Source: Sphingobacterium thalpophilum
GTDB lineage: Bacteria; Bacteroidota; Bacteroidia; Sphingobacteriales; Sphingobacteriaceae
NCBI RefSeq assembly: GCF_038396785.1
Contig: NZ_CP151087.1
Location: forward strand, 620,001 to 684,000
Direction: 5' to 3'
DNA length: 64,000 nt
Below the pieces are notes generated by a model. The model made no database searches and was not told the DNA's origin. It saw only the letters and a program-made list of their open reading frames with translations. Below, piece by piece: positions 1 through 7,818 of this stretch (position 1 is its first letter; every line of letters starts with the position of its first letter). The position numbers and the translations under genes were made by a program.

Positions 1-402
1 GATCAAATCAATACTTAATGCTGCACTGATATATTGTTGCCCACGTTTTACCTGCTGAATTCCGAATAAAATCTCTTCTACATTGGAATCTTTCGATAAA
101 TAGCCATCAGCGCCAAGATTTAAAACCTCCTGAACAATCTGGATATTGTCTTCCATAGATAAAACAATGATTTTTATGGCTGGATAATGTTTTTTTACTT
201 CTTGTATAAACTGAATGCCATCCATTACCTCCATATGGATAACAGTCAGGATGATGTCCGGTTTGGCTCCCTTGAGAAATTCCAGGGCTTTTTGACCATT
301 CTCCATCCCCGCAATTACAGTTATATCTTCTTGCGCCTCTAATATTAATTGGAAACCGGATCGTACTAACGTATGGTCATCTACCAAAAGCAACTGTGTC
401 AT
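1..402 (-). CDS. NarL/FixJ-type response regulator, N-terminal part (cut by window edge); receiver lacks phospho-acceptor Asp
   Basis: Reading leftwards from ATG at 402 gives a receiver domain beginning MTQLLLVDDHTLVRSGF, with the acidic pair (D8, D9) and the Lys of the LSKDSN segment in place. The position of the phospho-acceptor reads LTVIHM instead of the expected LTDI, so Asp is Val54 (GTT in frame). The paralogue at 17822-18478 keeps LTDINM. The frame runs off the window start after about 134 residues, before any HTH domain. The start is fixed by alignment with the paralogue, with which it shares 15 identical bases ending in the ATG. No histidine kinase is adjacent. It could be a phosphorylation-independent regulator, or a mutated one. 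Confidence 0.85.
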   Translation of the reverse strand, partial: MTQLLLVDDHTLVRSGFQLILEAQEDITVIAGMENGQKALEFLKGAKPDIILTVIHMEVMDGIQFIQEVKKHYPAIKIIVLSMEDNIQIVQEVLNLGADGYLSKDSNVEEILFGIQQVKRGQQYISAALSIDLI

Positions 403-414
403 AGCTATCTGTTT
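400..414 (-). promoter_or_regulatory. Translation-start leader shared with the paralogous regulator at 18476-18490
   Basis: The coding strand reads AAACAGATAGCTATG here and identically at 18476-18490, ending in the start codon of each regulator. Sequence further upstream differs. It may be a conserved ribosome-binding region or simply a trace of paralogue duplication. Confidence 0.45.
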
Positions 415-741
415 TCTTTCTTTTTCGTTTAGTGATTGATTTTTGAACGAAACAGCTTTCAAGCCAAAAATGTTTTAAAAAAAATAGCTCTTGGCAAATG
501 CATACATAACATCAACGGAAAGATTTTGACCGCCGCCGCATTCTTTTTTCTGGAAAGGCGTGAGAGATGTCTCTGCTAGAGCATATAAATAATTGAAATC
601 GCGCTATTCTTCCACGAGGGAATTAGTACGATATGTGTGCGTAAGCACCACAATTTTTGCTTTAAATACGCAAAATAGGCTCTTTTCAAACGCTACCTTC
701 CTCGCCGCTGTTCACTTGAAAACACAACGAAAGAAGAACAT
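415..741. other. Intergenic region, no supported gene
   Basis: This spacer lies between the divergent regulator and the small membrane protein. Open frames in it are short and without recognisable features. It should contain the promoters of both neighbours, but I see no convincing TAnnTTTG box. Confidence 0.4.
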
Positions 742-849
742 ATGTTTACATCCATCATTATTGGCATCGTCTTTATTTTCTTAGCATCCTATATCGTCAT
801 CAATTATAGAAGAAAGGGAAATAATACGCGAAACAGAAAAAATCGTTAA
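742..849 (+). CDS. Small single-pass membrane protein (35 aa)
   Basis: The ATG follows a purine-rich AAAGAAGAAC stretch. The product starts MFTSIIIGIVFIFLASYIV, a single hydrophobic helix, followed by a strongly basic tail (RRKGNNTRNRKNR). This is the usual layout of a small inner-membrane protein with a cytoplasmic positive C-terminus. It ends 18 bases before the DUF4142 gene and may be co-transcribed with it. Family is not recognised; reality is supported by the ribosome-binding site, the membrane-helix pattern and the position. Confidence 0.5.
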   Translation: MFTSIIIGIVFIFLASYIVINYRRKGNNTRNRKNR

Positions 850-867
850 CATTTAAATAATAGTATC

Positions 868-1476
868 ATGAAAATCATTTTAAAAACCCTGGGAATATTA
901 CTAGCCACCCTCGCCTGTATAGTTTTCGTTCAGGCGCAAGACAGTAATCCCGCTCAGCCACAGTCTGGAGATCTGGACTTTGCCAGCAAAGCCACGGCCA
1001 GCAACAATTTCGAACTGCAGGCGGCAAGCATTGCTCTTGCTAAATCGCAAAACCCAACGATCAAACAATATGCACAGATGATCACTGATGACCATACCGC
1101 TGCAGGAAATGAACTATCGACCATTGTAAAAAATAAAAATTGGCAGCTGCGTACGAGTGACGATCAAAATTATAAAGCCATGATCGACCAACTCAATAAG
1201 GCCGACACAGCCAATTTTGACCGCGTTTACACTGATCTGATGGTTAAGAGCCATCAAGATGCAATTTCACTTTTCAAAGATGCAAGCGCAGGCACAGCAA
1301 TTACAGATGCTGACCTGAAGAAATTTGCCACCGATAAAATTCCGGCGTTCGAAAAGCACCTTGATCAGCTTAAAAATTGGCAACCTTCAGATCCTTCGAT
1401 AAGTGACATGCCCATTACACCAAATGCGCCATCCCCAGCAATCAAGAATAAGGTACCAAAACCGACATTAAAATAA
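868..1476 (+). CDS. DUF4142 domain-containing exported protein
   Basis: The 202-residue product has a Sec signal peptide (MKIILKTLGILLATLACIVFVQAQ, cleavage after QAQ) and a DUF4142 domain at about residues 38-170. The hallmark elements are FASKATASNNFELQAA, IKQYAQMITDDHTAAGNEL and a C-terminal FEKHLDQLKNW. The family is a periplasmic four-helix ferritin-like fold of unknown reaction, common in stress gene islands of soil bacteria. The Pro-rich C-terminal tail (residues 175-202) lies outside the domain. It follows the small membrane protein by 18 bases. Confidence 0.88.
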   Translation: MKIILKTLGILLATLACIVFVQAQDSNPAQPQSGDLDFASKATASNNFELQAASIALAKSQNPTIKQYAQMITDDHTAAGNELSTIVKNKNWQLRTSDDQNYKAMIDQLNKADTANFDRVYTDLMVKSHQDAISLFKDASAGTAITDADLKKFATDKIPAFEKHLDQLKNWQPSDPSISDMPITPNAPSPAIKNKVPKPTLK

Positions 1477-1506
1477 CAACATATTTTTTCCAATAATTCA
1501 CTCCGG

Positions 1507-1545
1507 AGGACAAAGCCATTACGGCTCTGTCCTTCGCTATTTCTT
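1507..1545 (+). terminator. Weak hairpin downstream of the DUF4142 gene
   Basis: GGACAAAGCC and GGCTCTGTCC form an imperfect stem around ATTAC, followed by TTCGCTATTTCTT. The T tract is poor, so this is a tentative terminator. Confidence 0.3.
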
Positions 1546-1552
1546 ACATCAC

Positions 1553-2053
1553 ATGGAACAGACATTCGACTACATACACGAACTCCTTAATAGACAAATG
1601 GCGCTACGTGCCAAAATTGAAGAAAGCCCTATTGCAGGCGAAATAAAAATGAGCTATGGACGGGATTTTTATCAGGAAGAAGTGCGCTCCATGGGGCTAG
1701 CGATGATTCGCGACGGCTGGGATATGGAGGGCGAACAACTGATCCTCGATTTTGTGCATGAACACTATCCGATGCGGGTTAAAGATGAACTTACCTGGAT
1801 TAATAAAATGATGCATTACCTAGCGGCTGTTACCGACACCTTTATCGATAATCTACATGCCGAGGGCTACCGTTTTTTACAGGGAAATGTAGACATGCCC
1901 AATGAACACGCGATATTCTACCCAGTCCATGAACTAGATGCATTCGGAAAATTATCCCAAGAACTCGGAATGAATACCCTCGTAGATCTGAAAATACCAA
2001 ATCAATTAGAACAGTTGCAAGGTTGGATCTATTATCGTTCGGGAAGTAACTAA
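1553..2053 (+). CDS. Hypothetical cytosolic protein (166 aa)
   Basis: I do not recognise this protein. It is soluble, without signal peptide or membrane helices, acidic and rich in aromatic residues (KMSYGRDFYQEEVRSMG, DGWDMEGEQLILDF, HAIFYPVHELDAFGK). The start at 1553 is the first Met of a long frame. It ends 6 bases before the convergent MscS gene. Codon use resembles the neighbours, so it is very likely a real gene. Confidence 0.65.
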   Translation: MEQTFDYIHELLNRQMALRAKIEESPIAGEIKMSYGRDFYQEEVRSMGLAMIRDGWDMEGEQLILDFVHEHYPMRVKDELTWINKMMHYLAAVTDTFIDNLHAEGYRFLQGNVDMPNEHAIFYPVHELDAFGKLSQELGMNTLVDLKIPNQLEQLQGWIYYRSGSN

Positions 2054-2059
2054 TTTTGT

Positions 2060-4201
2060 TTAAGCCGAGGTAACTTTTGAATCATGAAGTGCGGCTTCGG
2101 CTTTAACTTGCTCAAGAAACTTACTCCTAAACCATTCAATCTGTCGCACGTTCTGTATACCTACCTGAATTGATACAACATAGGCATCGGCTGTAATATC
2201 CTTTGTTAAAATCTTCATGGGCAGGCTTCTGTCGATCTCCTTAAAGCTAGTAATGGTATCTTCCAACCACTTTTTCCACTCTTCGATGCTGCGTGCCGTA
2301 ACGATGGTCAACTGAAGATTCAGACGGATATCCGATTCTTCGAACGTCCAGTTGACCAGGCGACCGGAAAGGAGATCTCCATTTGGTATAATAACTTGGG
2401 CCCCTTGGTCTGTTAATAAGGTGCTCGATCGGATACCCACCTGCATGACCTGCCCTTTTTTATCAGCAAGTTCCACATAATCTCCCACTTTAAACGGACG
2501 TTCAAATACCAAAATCACACCTGAAACAAAATTGTTGATAATATTCTGCAGGCCTAAACCTATCCCCACACTTAATGCACCGACAATGACGGTCAGCTTG
2601 TCAACTCCCAACCCCAGAATACGTATTCCTATGAGGAAGCCAACAATAAAAATGACAACACGCACGAGCGGTAATAAGGCTGTTCGACGCTGATTTTTTT
2701 TCGCGTCGGGCTGATCAAGAAGGTCTTTTAAATTTTTTTGTATCCAATTTGCTGTCCATATGACTGCAAATGCTAAAAGCACATCGCCATACGTATAATT
2801 AACACCACCAATGGTGTGGGTATTATTTAACAAGCGATCCCCAAGTCGACGAATTTCACTTGTGATATGCAAGGTGTTGGCCCAGATAATAATGACCAAT
2901 ATACCCGCAAATAGGCCAATAATACGACGGAGTGCGGCAAGTATCTTCTGCTTATCAAAGCGATTTATAAAACGGTCTTCTTTCGAATTTTCATAAGAGT
3001 TGAGTAAATCATGAGACAGCATGTCGCGGAATGCATGCAGGGAGAATGCTTGCAATAGCCCTACAGCTCCAGCGATACTGGATGTACGGGCCAGATTTAG
3101 AAAACCAAACAGATTAAATATAATGGCTGCCATACTGATAATTAGCAGTAACCATCGTGAAAAGGGGCGCAGATAATCAAAAGGTATTTTTCCGTCGACC
3201 TTCCGCCCGAGGTGCCAAAGCAGGCAAATACCCGATAAATTGATCAACATGACAATAATTCGCGACATCCAACCTGTATCCAGCACTAGATTGCTGGCAA
3301 GTACCAATAGATAATAAAAAAATACATACTGCATCATCTTCAGATGCTGATTGGATAACTCCGGGCGAATCAAAAGATATAGAAAGCCGAAAATAAGCAG
3401 ATAGCTCAATTCGAGCACGATCACGGGGATTCTAAGGGAAGTCAGTGGCAGGAGAATAAGGAAAAAGACCGCAAACTTGAGGACAGGAATCCACCACGGT
3501 TGATTGCGATGTAAGGGCAATGTCTCTTCGGCCCCTATGGCACGTCTGCGCATCTGATAAAGCCAATAAAAATAAATAAGGCTCAGTAGGATAAGGAGGA
3601 AACGACCATCCCAGGCACTATCGTAGTAACGCTGCGATAGTCCATCCTGCTCCAAGTTCTTTTGTATTATACTTTTCCAGTGATACCAAAAGGTTCCTTC
3701 TTGCGCTGCCTGAGTCACATTCTGCTGCTGCTCGGCCTTGTCGCCAAGGTCTTGCATGTCCAACAGGAACGATTCAATATCACGTTCTAGTGTTGCGGCA
3801 CTATCTTGCACCGCCCGCCATGAGTTGGCCGTGGAGTCCTGGGGCACCGTTTGCTTGCGCAACACCGTAACTTTTCCCTGTAGATCATGCACAGCGGGTT
3901 TAACCAGGCTGATATACTGCTGTACTTGACTGGGCACGAGCCGACCATCATCCGGCCGCTGCCAGGCGACTCCTCGCTTTACACTGTCCAATCCAGTATA
4001 ATAACGATCAACCTGCTCACGCCATTGTTCCAAAAAGTTTCTCGCCGAGGCCAGTGGATTACTCGGCAACGAATCAAGAATACTGACCGAATCCTTCGAT
4101 CGCTGAACAGAATCGGCCTTTTGTGCGTGCACCGTATAAAAAAATAGGCTAAGCTGGATGACCAAGCTTAGCCTTAGCATGGCGCAAATTATTGGGCCCA
4201 T
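2060..4201 (-). CDS. MscS-family mechanosensitive ion channel, large multi-helix type
   Basis: The 713-residue inner-membrane protein should release solutes on hypo-osmotic shock. A signal peptide ends near HAQ (residue 27); Met8 (4180) is an alternative start that gives a cleaner signal sequence. A periplasmic, partly coiled-coil region (about 30-185) is followed by about eight membrane helices. The MscS core is at about 525-640: the Gly/Ala-rich pore helix VGALSVGIGLGLQN, then ERPFKVGDYVEL and the beta-domain signature VIIPNGDLLSGRLVNW. The length fits the MscK/YbdG-like group rather than the 280-residue minimal MscS. It converges with the gene at 1553. Confidence 0.93.
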   Translation of the reverse strand: MGPIICAMLRLSLVIQLSLFFYTVHAQKADSVQRSKDSVSILDSLPSNPLASARNFLEQWREQVDRYYTGLDSVKRGVAWQRPDDGRLVPSQVQQYISLVKPAVHDLQGKVTVLRKQTVPQDSTANSWRAVQDSAATLERDIESFLLDMQDLGDKAEQQQNVTQAAQEGTFWYHWKSIIQKNLEQDGLSQRYYDSAWDGRFLLILLSLIYFYWLYQMRRRAIGAEETLPLHRNQPWWIPVLKFAVFFLILLPLTSLRIPVIVLELSYLLIFGFLYLLIRPELSNQHLKMMQYVFFYYLLVLASNLVLDTGWMSRIIVMLINLSGICLLWHLGRKVDGKIPFDYLRPFSRWLLLIISMAAIIFNLFGFLNLARTSSIAGAVGLLQAFSLHAFRDMLSHDLLNSYENSKEDRFINRFDKQKILAALRRIIGLFAGILVIIIWANTLHITSEIRRLGDRLLNNTHTIGGVNYTYGDVLLAFAVIWTANWIQKNLKDLLDQPDAKKNQRRTALLPLVRVVIFIVGFLIGIRILGLGVDKLTVIVGALSVGIGLGLQNIINNFVSGVILVFERPFKVGDYVELADKKGQVMQVGIRSSTLLTDQGAQVIIPNGDLLSGRLVNWTFEESDIRLNLQLTIVTARSIEEWKKWLEDTITSFKEIDRSLPMKILTKDITADAYVVSIQVGIQNVRQIEWFRSKFLEQVKAEAALHDSKVTSA

Positions 4202-4232
4202 AATCTTTTACGTTTTAAATTTGTCTTTATGT

Positions 4233-4439
4233 TTAATCGGGTTTAGCCGGAGAAGGCTGCCGCTGCAAAGAATCGGTGCTGTCCCGGCCAAGCGAGTCAT
4301 TTATACCAACACCAACCTGCCCATCATCGGGTGTATTGGAGGAATCATAGCTGCCGTTTGCCTGATTGCCTTTATTGCTGCTATTGCCGCATCCCCATAG
4401 TCCAAGGATTGCCAATATCAATAAACTAATCTTTTTCAT
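4233..4439 (-). CDS. Small lipoprotein (68 aa)
   Basis: The signal peptide MKKISLLILAILGLWGC ends in a lipobox (LWGC, acylated Cys17). The rest is short, hydrophilic and Asn/Ser/Asp-rich (GNSSNKGNQANGS, DSTDSLQRQPSPAKPD) with no domain. It lies 31 bases upstream of the MscS gene on the same strand. Function is unknown; it is probably anchored in the outer membrane. Confidence 0.7.
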   Translation of the reverse strand: MKKISLLILAILGLWGCGNSSNKGNQANGSYDSSNTPDDGQVGVGINDSLGRDSTDSLQRQPSPAKPD

Positions 4440-4601
4440 ATGTTTTGAGTTTAAGTATGAAATTATTCGAAAAGTGAACAGTGCAAAAAAAACAATGGTT
4501 CTCTTTAGTTCGCATTTAAGTAAAAATATCTCCCTATCGTAGAAGTACGCAACAGGTCAAACGTCTACAAACACGTGTTCATGTTACTCAACGCTGCCTG
4601 T

Positions 4602-4838
4602 TCAATCCTCACCTTTAGTTCGATCCAAATTGTCCAATGGTACAGCTTCCTGTACGGTCCCAGCCTTATTTTTAGTCGTATCTTTTCCACGGCTACGGTG
4701 AATATTGTCTAATGGTAGACCATTCTGGTTGACCGTTGTATCTACTTTCTGTTCCTTTTCGCTACTTTTGGTTCTATTATCGCAAGATGTTGCTGCCACA
4801 GCTGCGAATGCGATGGCCAAATACAAATATTTACTCAT
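4602..4838 (-). CDS. Small lipoprotein with two internal repeats (78 aa)
   Basis: A signal peptide MSKYLYLAIAFAAVAATSC carries a lipobox (ATSC). The mature part contains two copies of a short unit, PLDNIHRSRGKDTT (about residues 42-55) and PLDNLDRTKGED (67-78). Lys, Asp and Thr dominate. No family is recognised. Its 5' leader contains a 15-base tandem repeat that duplicates the AAAAGG ribosome-binding element. Confidence 0.7.
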   Translation of the reverse strand: MSKYLYLAIAFAAVAATSCDNRTKSSEKEQKVDTTVNQNGLPLDNIHRSRGKDTTKNKAGTVQEAVPLDNLDRTKGED

Positions 4839-4845
4839 AGTTTTT

Positions 4846-4875
4846 ACCTTTTATTATTATACCTTTTATTATTAT
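4846..4875. repeat. Perfect 15-bp tandem repeat in the lipoprotein leader
   Basis: ACCTTTTATTATTAT occurs twice head to tail (4846-4860 and 4861-4875). On the coding strand of the downstream lipoprotein gene this reads ATAATAATAAAAGGT twice. The proximal AAAAGG lies 7-8 bases before the start codon. Confidence 0.9.
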
Positions 4876-4878
4876 TCG

Positions 4879-5550
4879 TTACCCCTTCCCCGTTTCGCTA
4901 TGTGGAGCATCAACGGGCTTTGATTCAGGTGATCCTTTTTGACGTAGGAAAATGGTGAATACAACAATGGCCAAAACAGACAAAAATTCACTTTGCCAGT
5001 TCTGGAAAGTTTCAAACCAAAATTGAGGCATAATGAGGTACGTCCATGCGTCATCTACCGGTAAACCTTCAAGCCGCTGTTCGGTGTTGTGCTGTCTCCA
5101 GCTTCCATAAAAGTGCATAACCCAACTCGCCAAAAAAAGTAGCGCAAAGCAAATGAATAGCGATGAACTATATAATTTCAACAGCCAGCCACCTTTTCTA
5201 ACAGGATAAGGGGTATTCGGGCCGGGCTGCGGTTCACGGTCTACCTCTTCTTTTTCCCCTATTTTTTTTGATTCAGCAGAGCCCCATTGGCGTAATCCCA
5301 CCGTCAGAATCACATACATCGCCATCTGCAGAAATTCACTCTCAAAATTTTCAAAAGTTGCGGATGTAAAATGTCCTGTGCCCAAATAATTAACGATATC
5401 CAGCGGTGCCTGATTGGCCTCCAGCAACTCTTCATTATGTACTTTCCAACCCGTAAAACATTGCATGCCTAGGGAAAAGACAAAAAGCGCTGCAAACACC
5501 AGGCTTAGGCCATTACGATAAAAAAAAGAATAATTTTTCTTGTTTTCCAT
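4879..5550 (-). CDS. DUF6766-like membrane protein with internal duplication
   Basis: The start is placed at ATG 5550 (MENKKNYSFFYRNG), because the upstream extension to 5589 is not family-like. Four membrane helices are arranged as two homologous halves. The first half has FFYRNGLSLVFAALF, TFENFESEFLQMAMYV and LRQWGSAESK. The second has SLFICFALLFLASWVM, TFQNWQSEFLSVLAIV and LRQKGSPESK. A charged linker joins them. This is the DUF6766 pattern. The function is not established; the family is frequent in stress islands. Confidence 0.8.
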   Translation of the reverse strand: MENKKNYSFFYRNGLSLVFAALFVFSLGMQCFTGWKVHNEELLEANQAPLDIVNYLGTGHFTSATFENFESEFLQMAMYVILTVGLRQWGSAESKKIGEKEEVDREPQPGPNTPYPVRKGGWLLKLYSSSLFICFALLFLASWVMHFYGSWRQHNTEQRLEGLPVDDAWTYLIMPQFWFETFQNWQSEFLSVLAIVVFTIFLRQKGSPESKPVDAPHSETGKG

Positions 5551-5611
5551 AGCAAGATTTATTTTATTATTAAGTACATATAACTTCAATAAAAACTTAA
5601 CTATTAAGTAT

Positions 5612-6097
5612 TCATGCCTTTTCCTTGAGTATAAAACTTATTCGCCCATTCGGCTCCATCAAAGCCATATCCACTTCATCGAGGTGCTTACTATTTGTCT
5701 CTAACCGCAAGCTCGTCAGTAGATCAGTACGGCTTACCCCCAACCGGTCCATTTGATCCCATTGGATTTTACCGTTCTTGTATAAAACAGCGGGCTTACC
5801 TTTTACCATATTACCCAAATAGGGAAGCCTGGCCGATACCTGGGCTAGGATTTTATTGACAATAATCATCACGAAGCCGGCAAACACGGTTGACAGGAAT
5901 GGCGAAGCGCCAACTATTCCCCGCGCTAATACCGCACCTAGCATAATAATGATGACGAAATCTACTCCAGACTTTCGGCCGAGAATTCGAATTCCGCCCA
6001 ATCGAACCAAAAAAAGTGCGATGATAAACATCATAAACGCACGCGCCCCCATTTGTATCATCGTCAGGTCTTCACCAGAGCCAAAAAAACTGTCCAT
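5612..6097 (-). CDS. DUF421 (YetF-like) membrane protein
   Basis: 161 residues. The first part has membrane helices with the family signature (ARAFMMFIIALFLVRLGG, RILGRKSGVDFVIIIMLGAVLARGI split around the RK). The second part is a small cytosolic domain (KPAVLYKNGKIQWDQMDRLGVSRTDL, LMEPNGRISFIL). The family has no defined reaction. It is complete here, unlike the DUF421 fragment at 33154-33528. It probably forms an operon with the DUF6766 gene 61 bases downstream. Confidence 0.87.
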   Translation of the reverse strand: MDSFFGSGEDLTMIQMGARAFMMFIIALFLVRLGGIRILGRKSGVDFVIIIMLGAVLARGIVGASPFLSTVFAGFVMIIVNKILAQVSARLPYLGNMVKGKPAVLYKNGKIQWDQMDRLGVSRTDLLTSLRLETNSKHLDEVDMALMEPNGRISFILKEKA

Positions 6098-6329
6098 ATT
6101 TTTATACCGTTTAGATCGTTGTTATACGCCCATCTTCATCATGAAGCAATGTGCTCTTTATTTATTTCAAAATAGCCTACTTTATCTCAGAACATCGGTA
6201 GGAGCCTTCCCTGTTCCCTCATTTTTCAAATTGAGTACTTTTACCTATTCAACAGGCGGATAATACGTTTTCATCGACAGTCAACAAACTACTGCATTTA
6301 ATTGACTGTCTTTAAGAAAAGCAAACGAT

Positions 6330-7073
6330 ATGATTCATTTAGATAATCCACCTGAAGATTGTCTCGCCTTCTTTCAGGATACATTGCGGCTGCTCCAGGA
6401 TAGCGGAGCTCAATTTATGGTGGGCGGTGGTTTAGCCATGTTTCACTACACGGGGATCATACGGCCTATTAAGGATATGGATATCTTTTGCAAAAGCAGC
6501 GAATACCCAAAAATTCTTAAACATCTTGCCGCTAATGGTTATGAGACCGAATTGACAGATGTGCGATGGCTCGCCAAGATTTACAAAGACCCCTATTTCA
6601 TTGATATTATTTTCGATAGTGTTAATCACAATTGCACTGTTGAGCAGGATTGGTTTGACAGAGCACCTGAAGGTACTCTTTTTGATGCTGATGTACGTTA
6701 TGTACCAGCAGAAGAGCTAGTATGGTGTAAGCTATATGTACAAAACAGAGAGCGGCATGACAGCGCTGATATTAACCATATTTGGCTAAAATATGGAAAA
6801 AGTTTGGACTGGAACCATTTAATAATGCGAATGGATCAACATTGGCACCTCTTGTTGGCTCAAATGCTCATCTTTCAGTTTACTTATCCGCATGACTATC
6901 GCGATATTCTCCCAAAAGACTTATTTGATGAGCTCATTAAACGCGCAGCGGATCAATATGAATTGCCTCCTTGTTTGGAGAAAGTTTGTCTGGGACCCTT
7001 GATAGATCAAACGCAATATGAAATTGATATTAAAGAATGGGATTATAAGTCATACACAATAAAAACTGTTTAA
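6330..7073 (+). CDS. Nucleotidyltransferase-fold protein
   Basis: 247 residues. Near the N-terminus are the minimal nucleotidyltransferase elements: MVGGGLAMFHY (G-G-x-A) followed by RPIKDMDIFC with the D-x-D metal pair, then a third acidic strand FIDIIFD. This is the layout of the aminoglycoside-adenylyltransferase/MNT superfamily. The substrate is unknown. The stop codon is one base from the start of the phosphoesterase gene, so the two are co-translated and probably act on related substrates. Confidence 0.75.
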   Translation: MIHLDNPPEDCLAFFQDTLRLLQDSGAQFMVGGGLAMFHYTGIIRPIKDMDIFCKSSEYPKILKHLAANGYETELTDVRWLAKIYKDPYFIDIIFDSVNHNCTVEQDWFDRAPEGTLFDADVRYVPAEELVWCKLYVQNRERHDSADINHIWLKYGKSLDWNHLIMRMDQHWHLLLAQMLIFQFTYPHDYRDILPKDLFDELIKRAADQYELPPCLEKVCLGPLIDQTQYEIDIKEWDYKSYTIKTV

Positions 7074-7074
7074 T

Positions 7075-7809
7075 ATGAACAAGAAGACAACCATAGCCGC
7101 ATTGGGCGATATACATATGAATGCAAACCAGCACGGAAAATGGAAAACCAAATTTGAGGAGATTTCGGAAAAGGCTAAAGTCCTTTTACTTTGCGGTGAT
7201 CTAACGGATACGGGGGATGAAGAAGAAGCAGAATTACTTGTTGCTGAACTCCAATCCATTAAGGTTCCAGTCATCGCCGTACTGGGAAATCACGACTATG
7301 AGAAAGGACGACAAAAGCAGATCCGCCAAATTTTGACAGACAGTAAAATTACGGTCTTGGATGGTGAAGCTATCGTGATCGAAAATATTGGTTTTGCTGG
7401 CGTAAAGGGCTTTGGCGGTGGTTTTGACCGTTATATGTTATCAATGTTTGGTGAAGATGCCATGAAAAGTTTTGTGCAGGAAGCTGTAAACGAATCGTTG
7501 CTTTTAGATCGAGCTTTGGCGCGCCTCGAACAAGAACATGCAGACATAAAAAAAGTTGCCTTAATGCATTACGCGCCCATTGCTGAAACCGTTTTAGGTG
7601 AGCCCGAGCAAATTTATCCTTTTTTAGGGTCAACGCATTTAATGGAACCTTTGCAACGGCGTAAAGTAAGTGCTGCCTTCCACGGGCATGCGCATGCGGG
7701 AAAATTCAAGGCCCTGTCCCCTTCTGGAATACCGATTTACAATGTGGCAGTGCCCGTTTTAATGGCCCAGCATGGAAGTGAAGCCGGCTTTGCATTCATT
7801 GATATTTAG
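7075..7809 (+). CDS. Calcineurin-like metallophosphoesterase
   Basis: 244 residues with all five metal-binding blocks in order: GDIHMN, CGDLTDTG, GNHDYE, the ALMHYAP histidine and HGHAHAG. This predicts a dinuclear metal phosphoesterase in the cytosol (no signal peptide). The GDIH variant replaces the usual GDxH with Ile at x, which is normal. It is translationally coupled to the nucleotidyltransferase-fold gene. The substrate cannot be deduced. It ends 9 bases from the convergent MFS gene. Confidence 0.88.
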   Translation: MNKKTTIAALGDIHMNANQHGKWKTKFEEISEKAKVLLLCGDLTDTGDEEEAELLVAELQSIKVPVIAVLGNHDYEKGRQKQIRQILTDSKITVLDGEAIVIENIGFAGVKGFGGGFDRYMLSMFGEDAMKSFVQEAVNESLLLDRALARLEQEHADIKKVALMHYAPIAETVLGEPEQIYPFLGSTHLMEPLQRRKVSAAFHGHAHAGKFKALSPSGIPIYNVAVPVLMAQHGSEAGFAFIDI

Positions 7810-7818
7810 CATTATTTT

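Noticed and set aside
593..784. 63-residue open frame on the plus strand
   Set aside because: No ribosome-binding site, unusual composition, and it overlaps the better-supported small membrane protein at 742-849.
4158..4400. 80-residue plus-strand frame opposite the MscS and lipoprotein genes
   Set aside because: Antisense to well-supported genes and without ribosome-binding site or family features.
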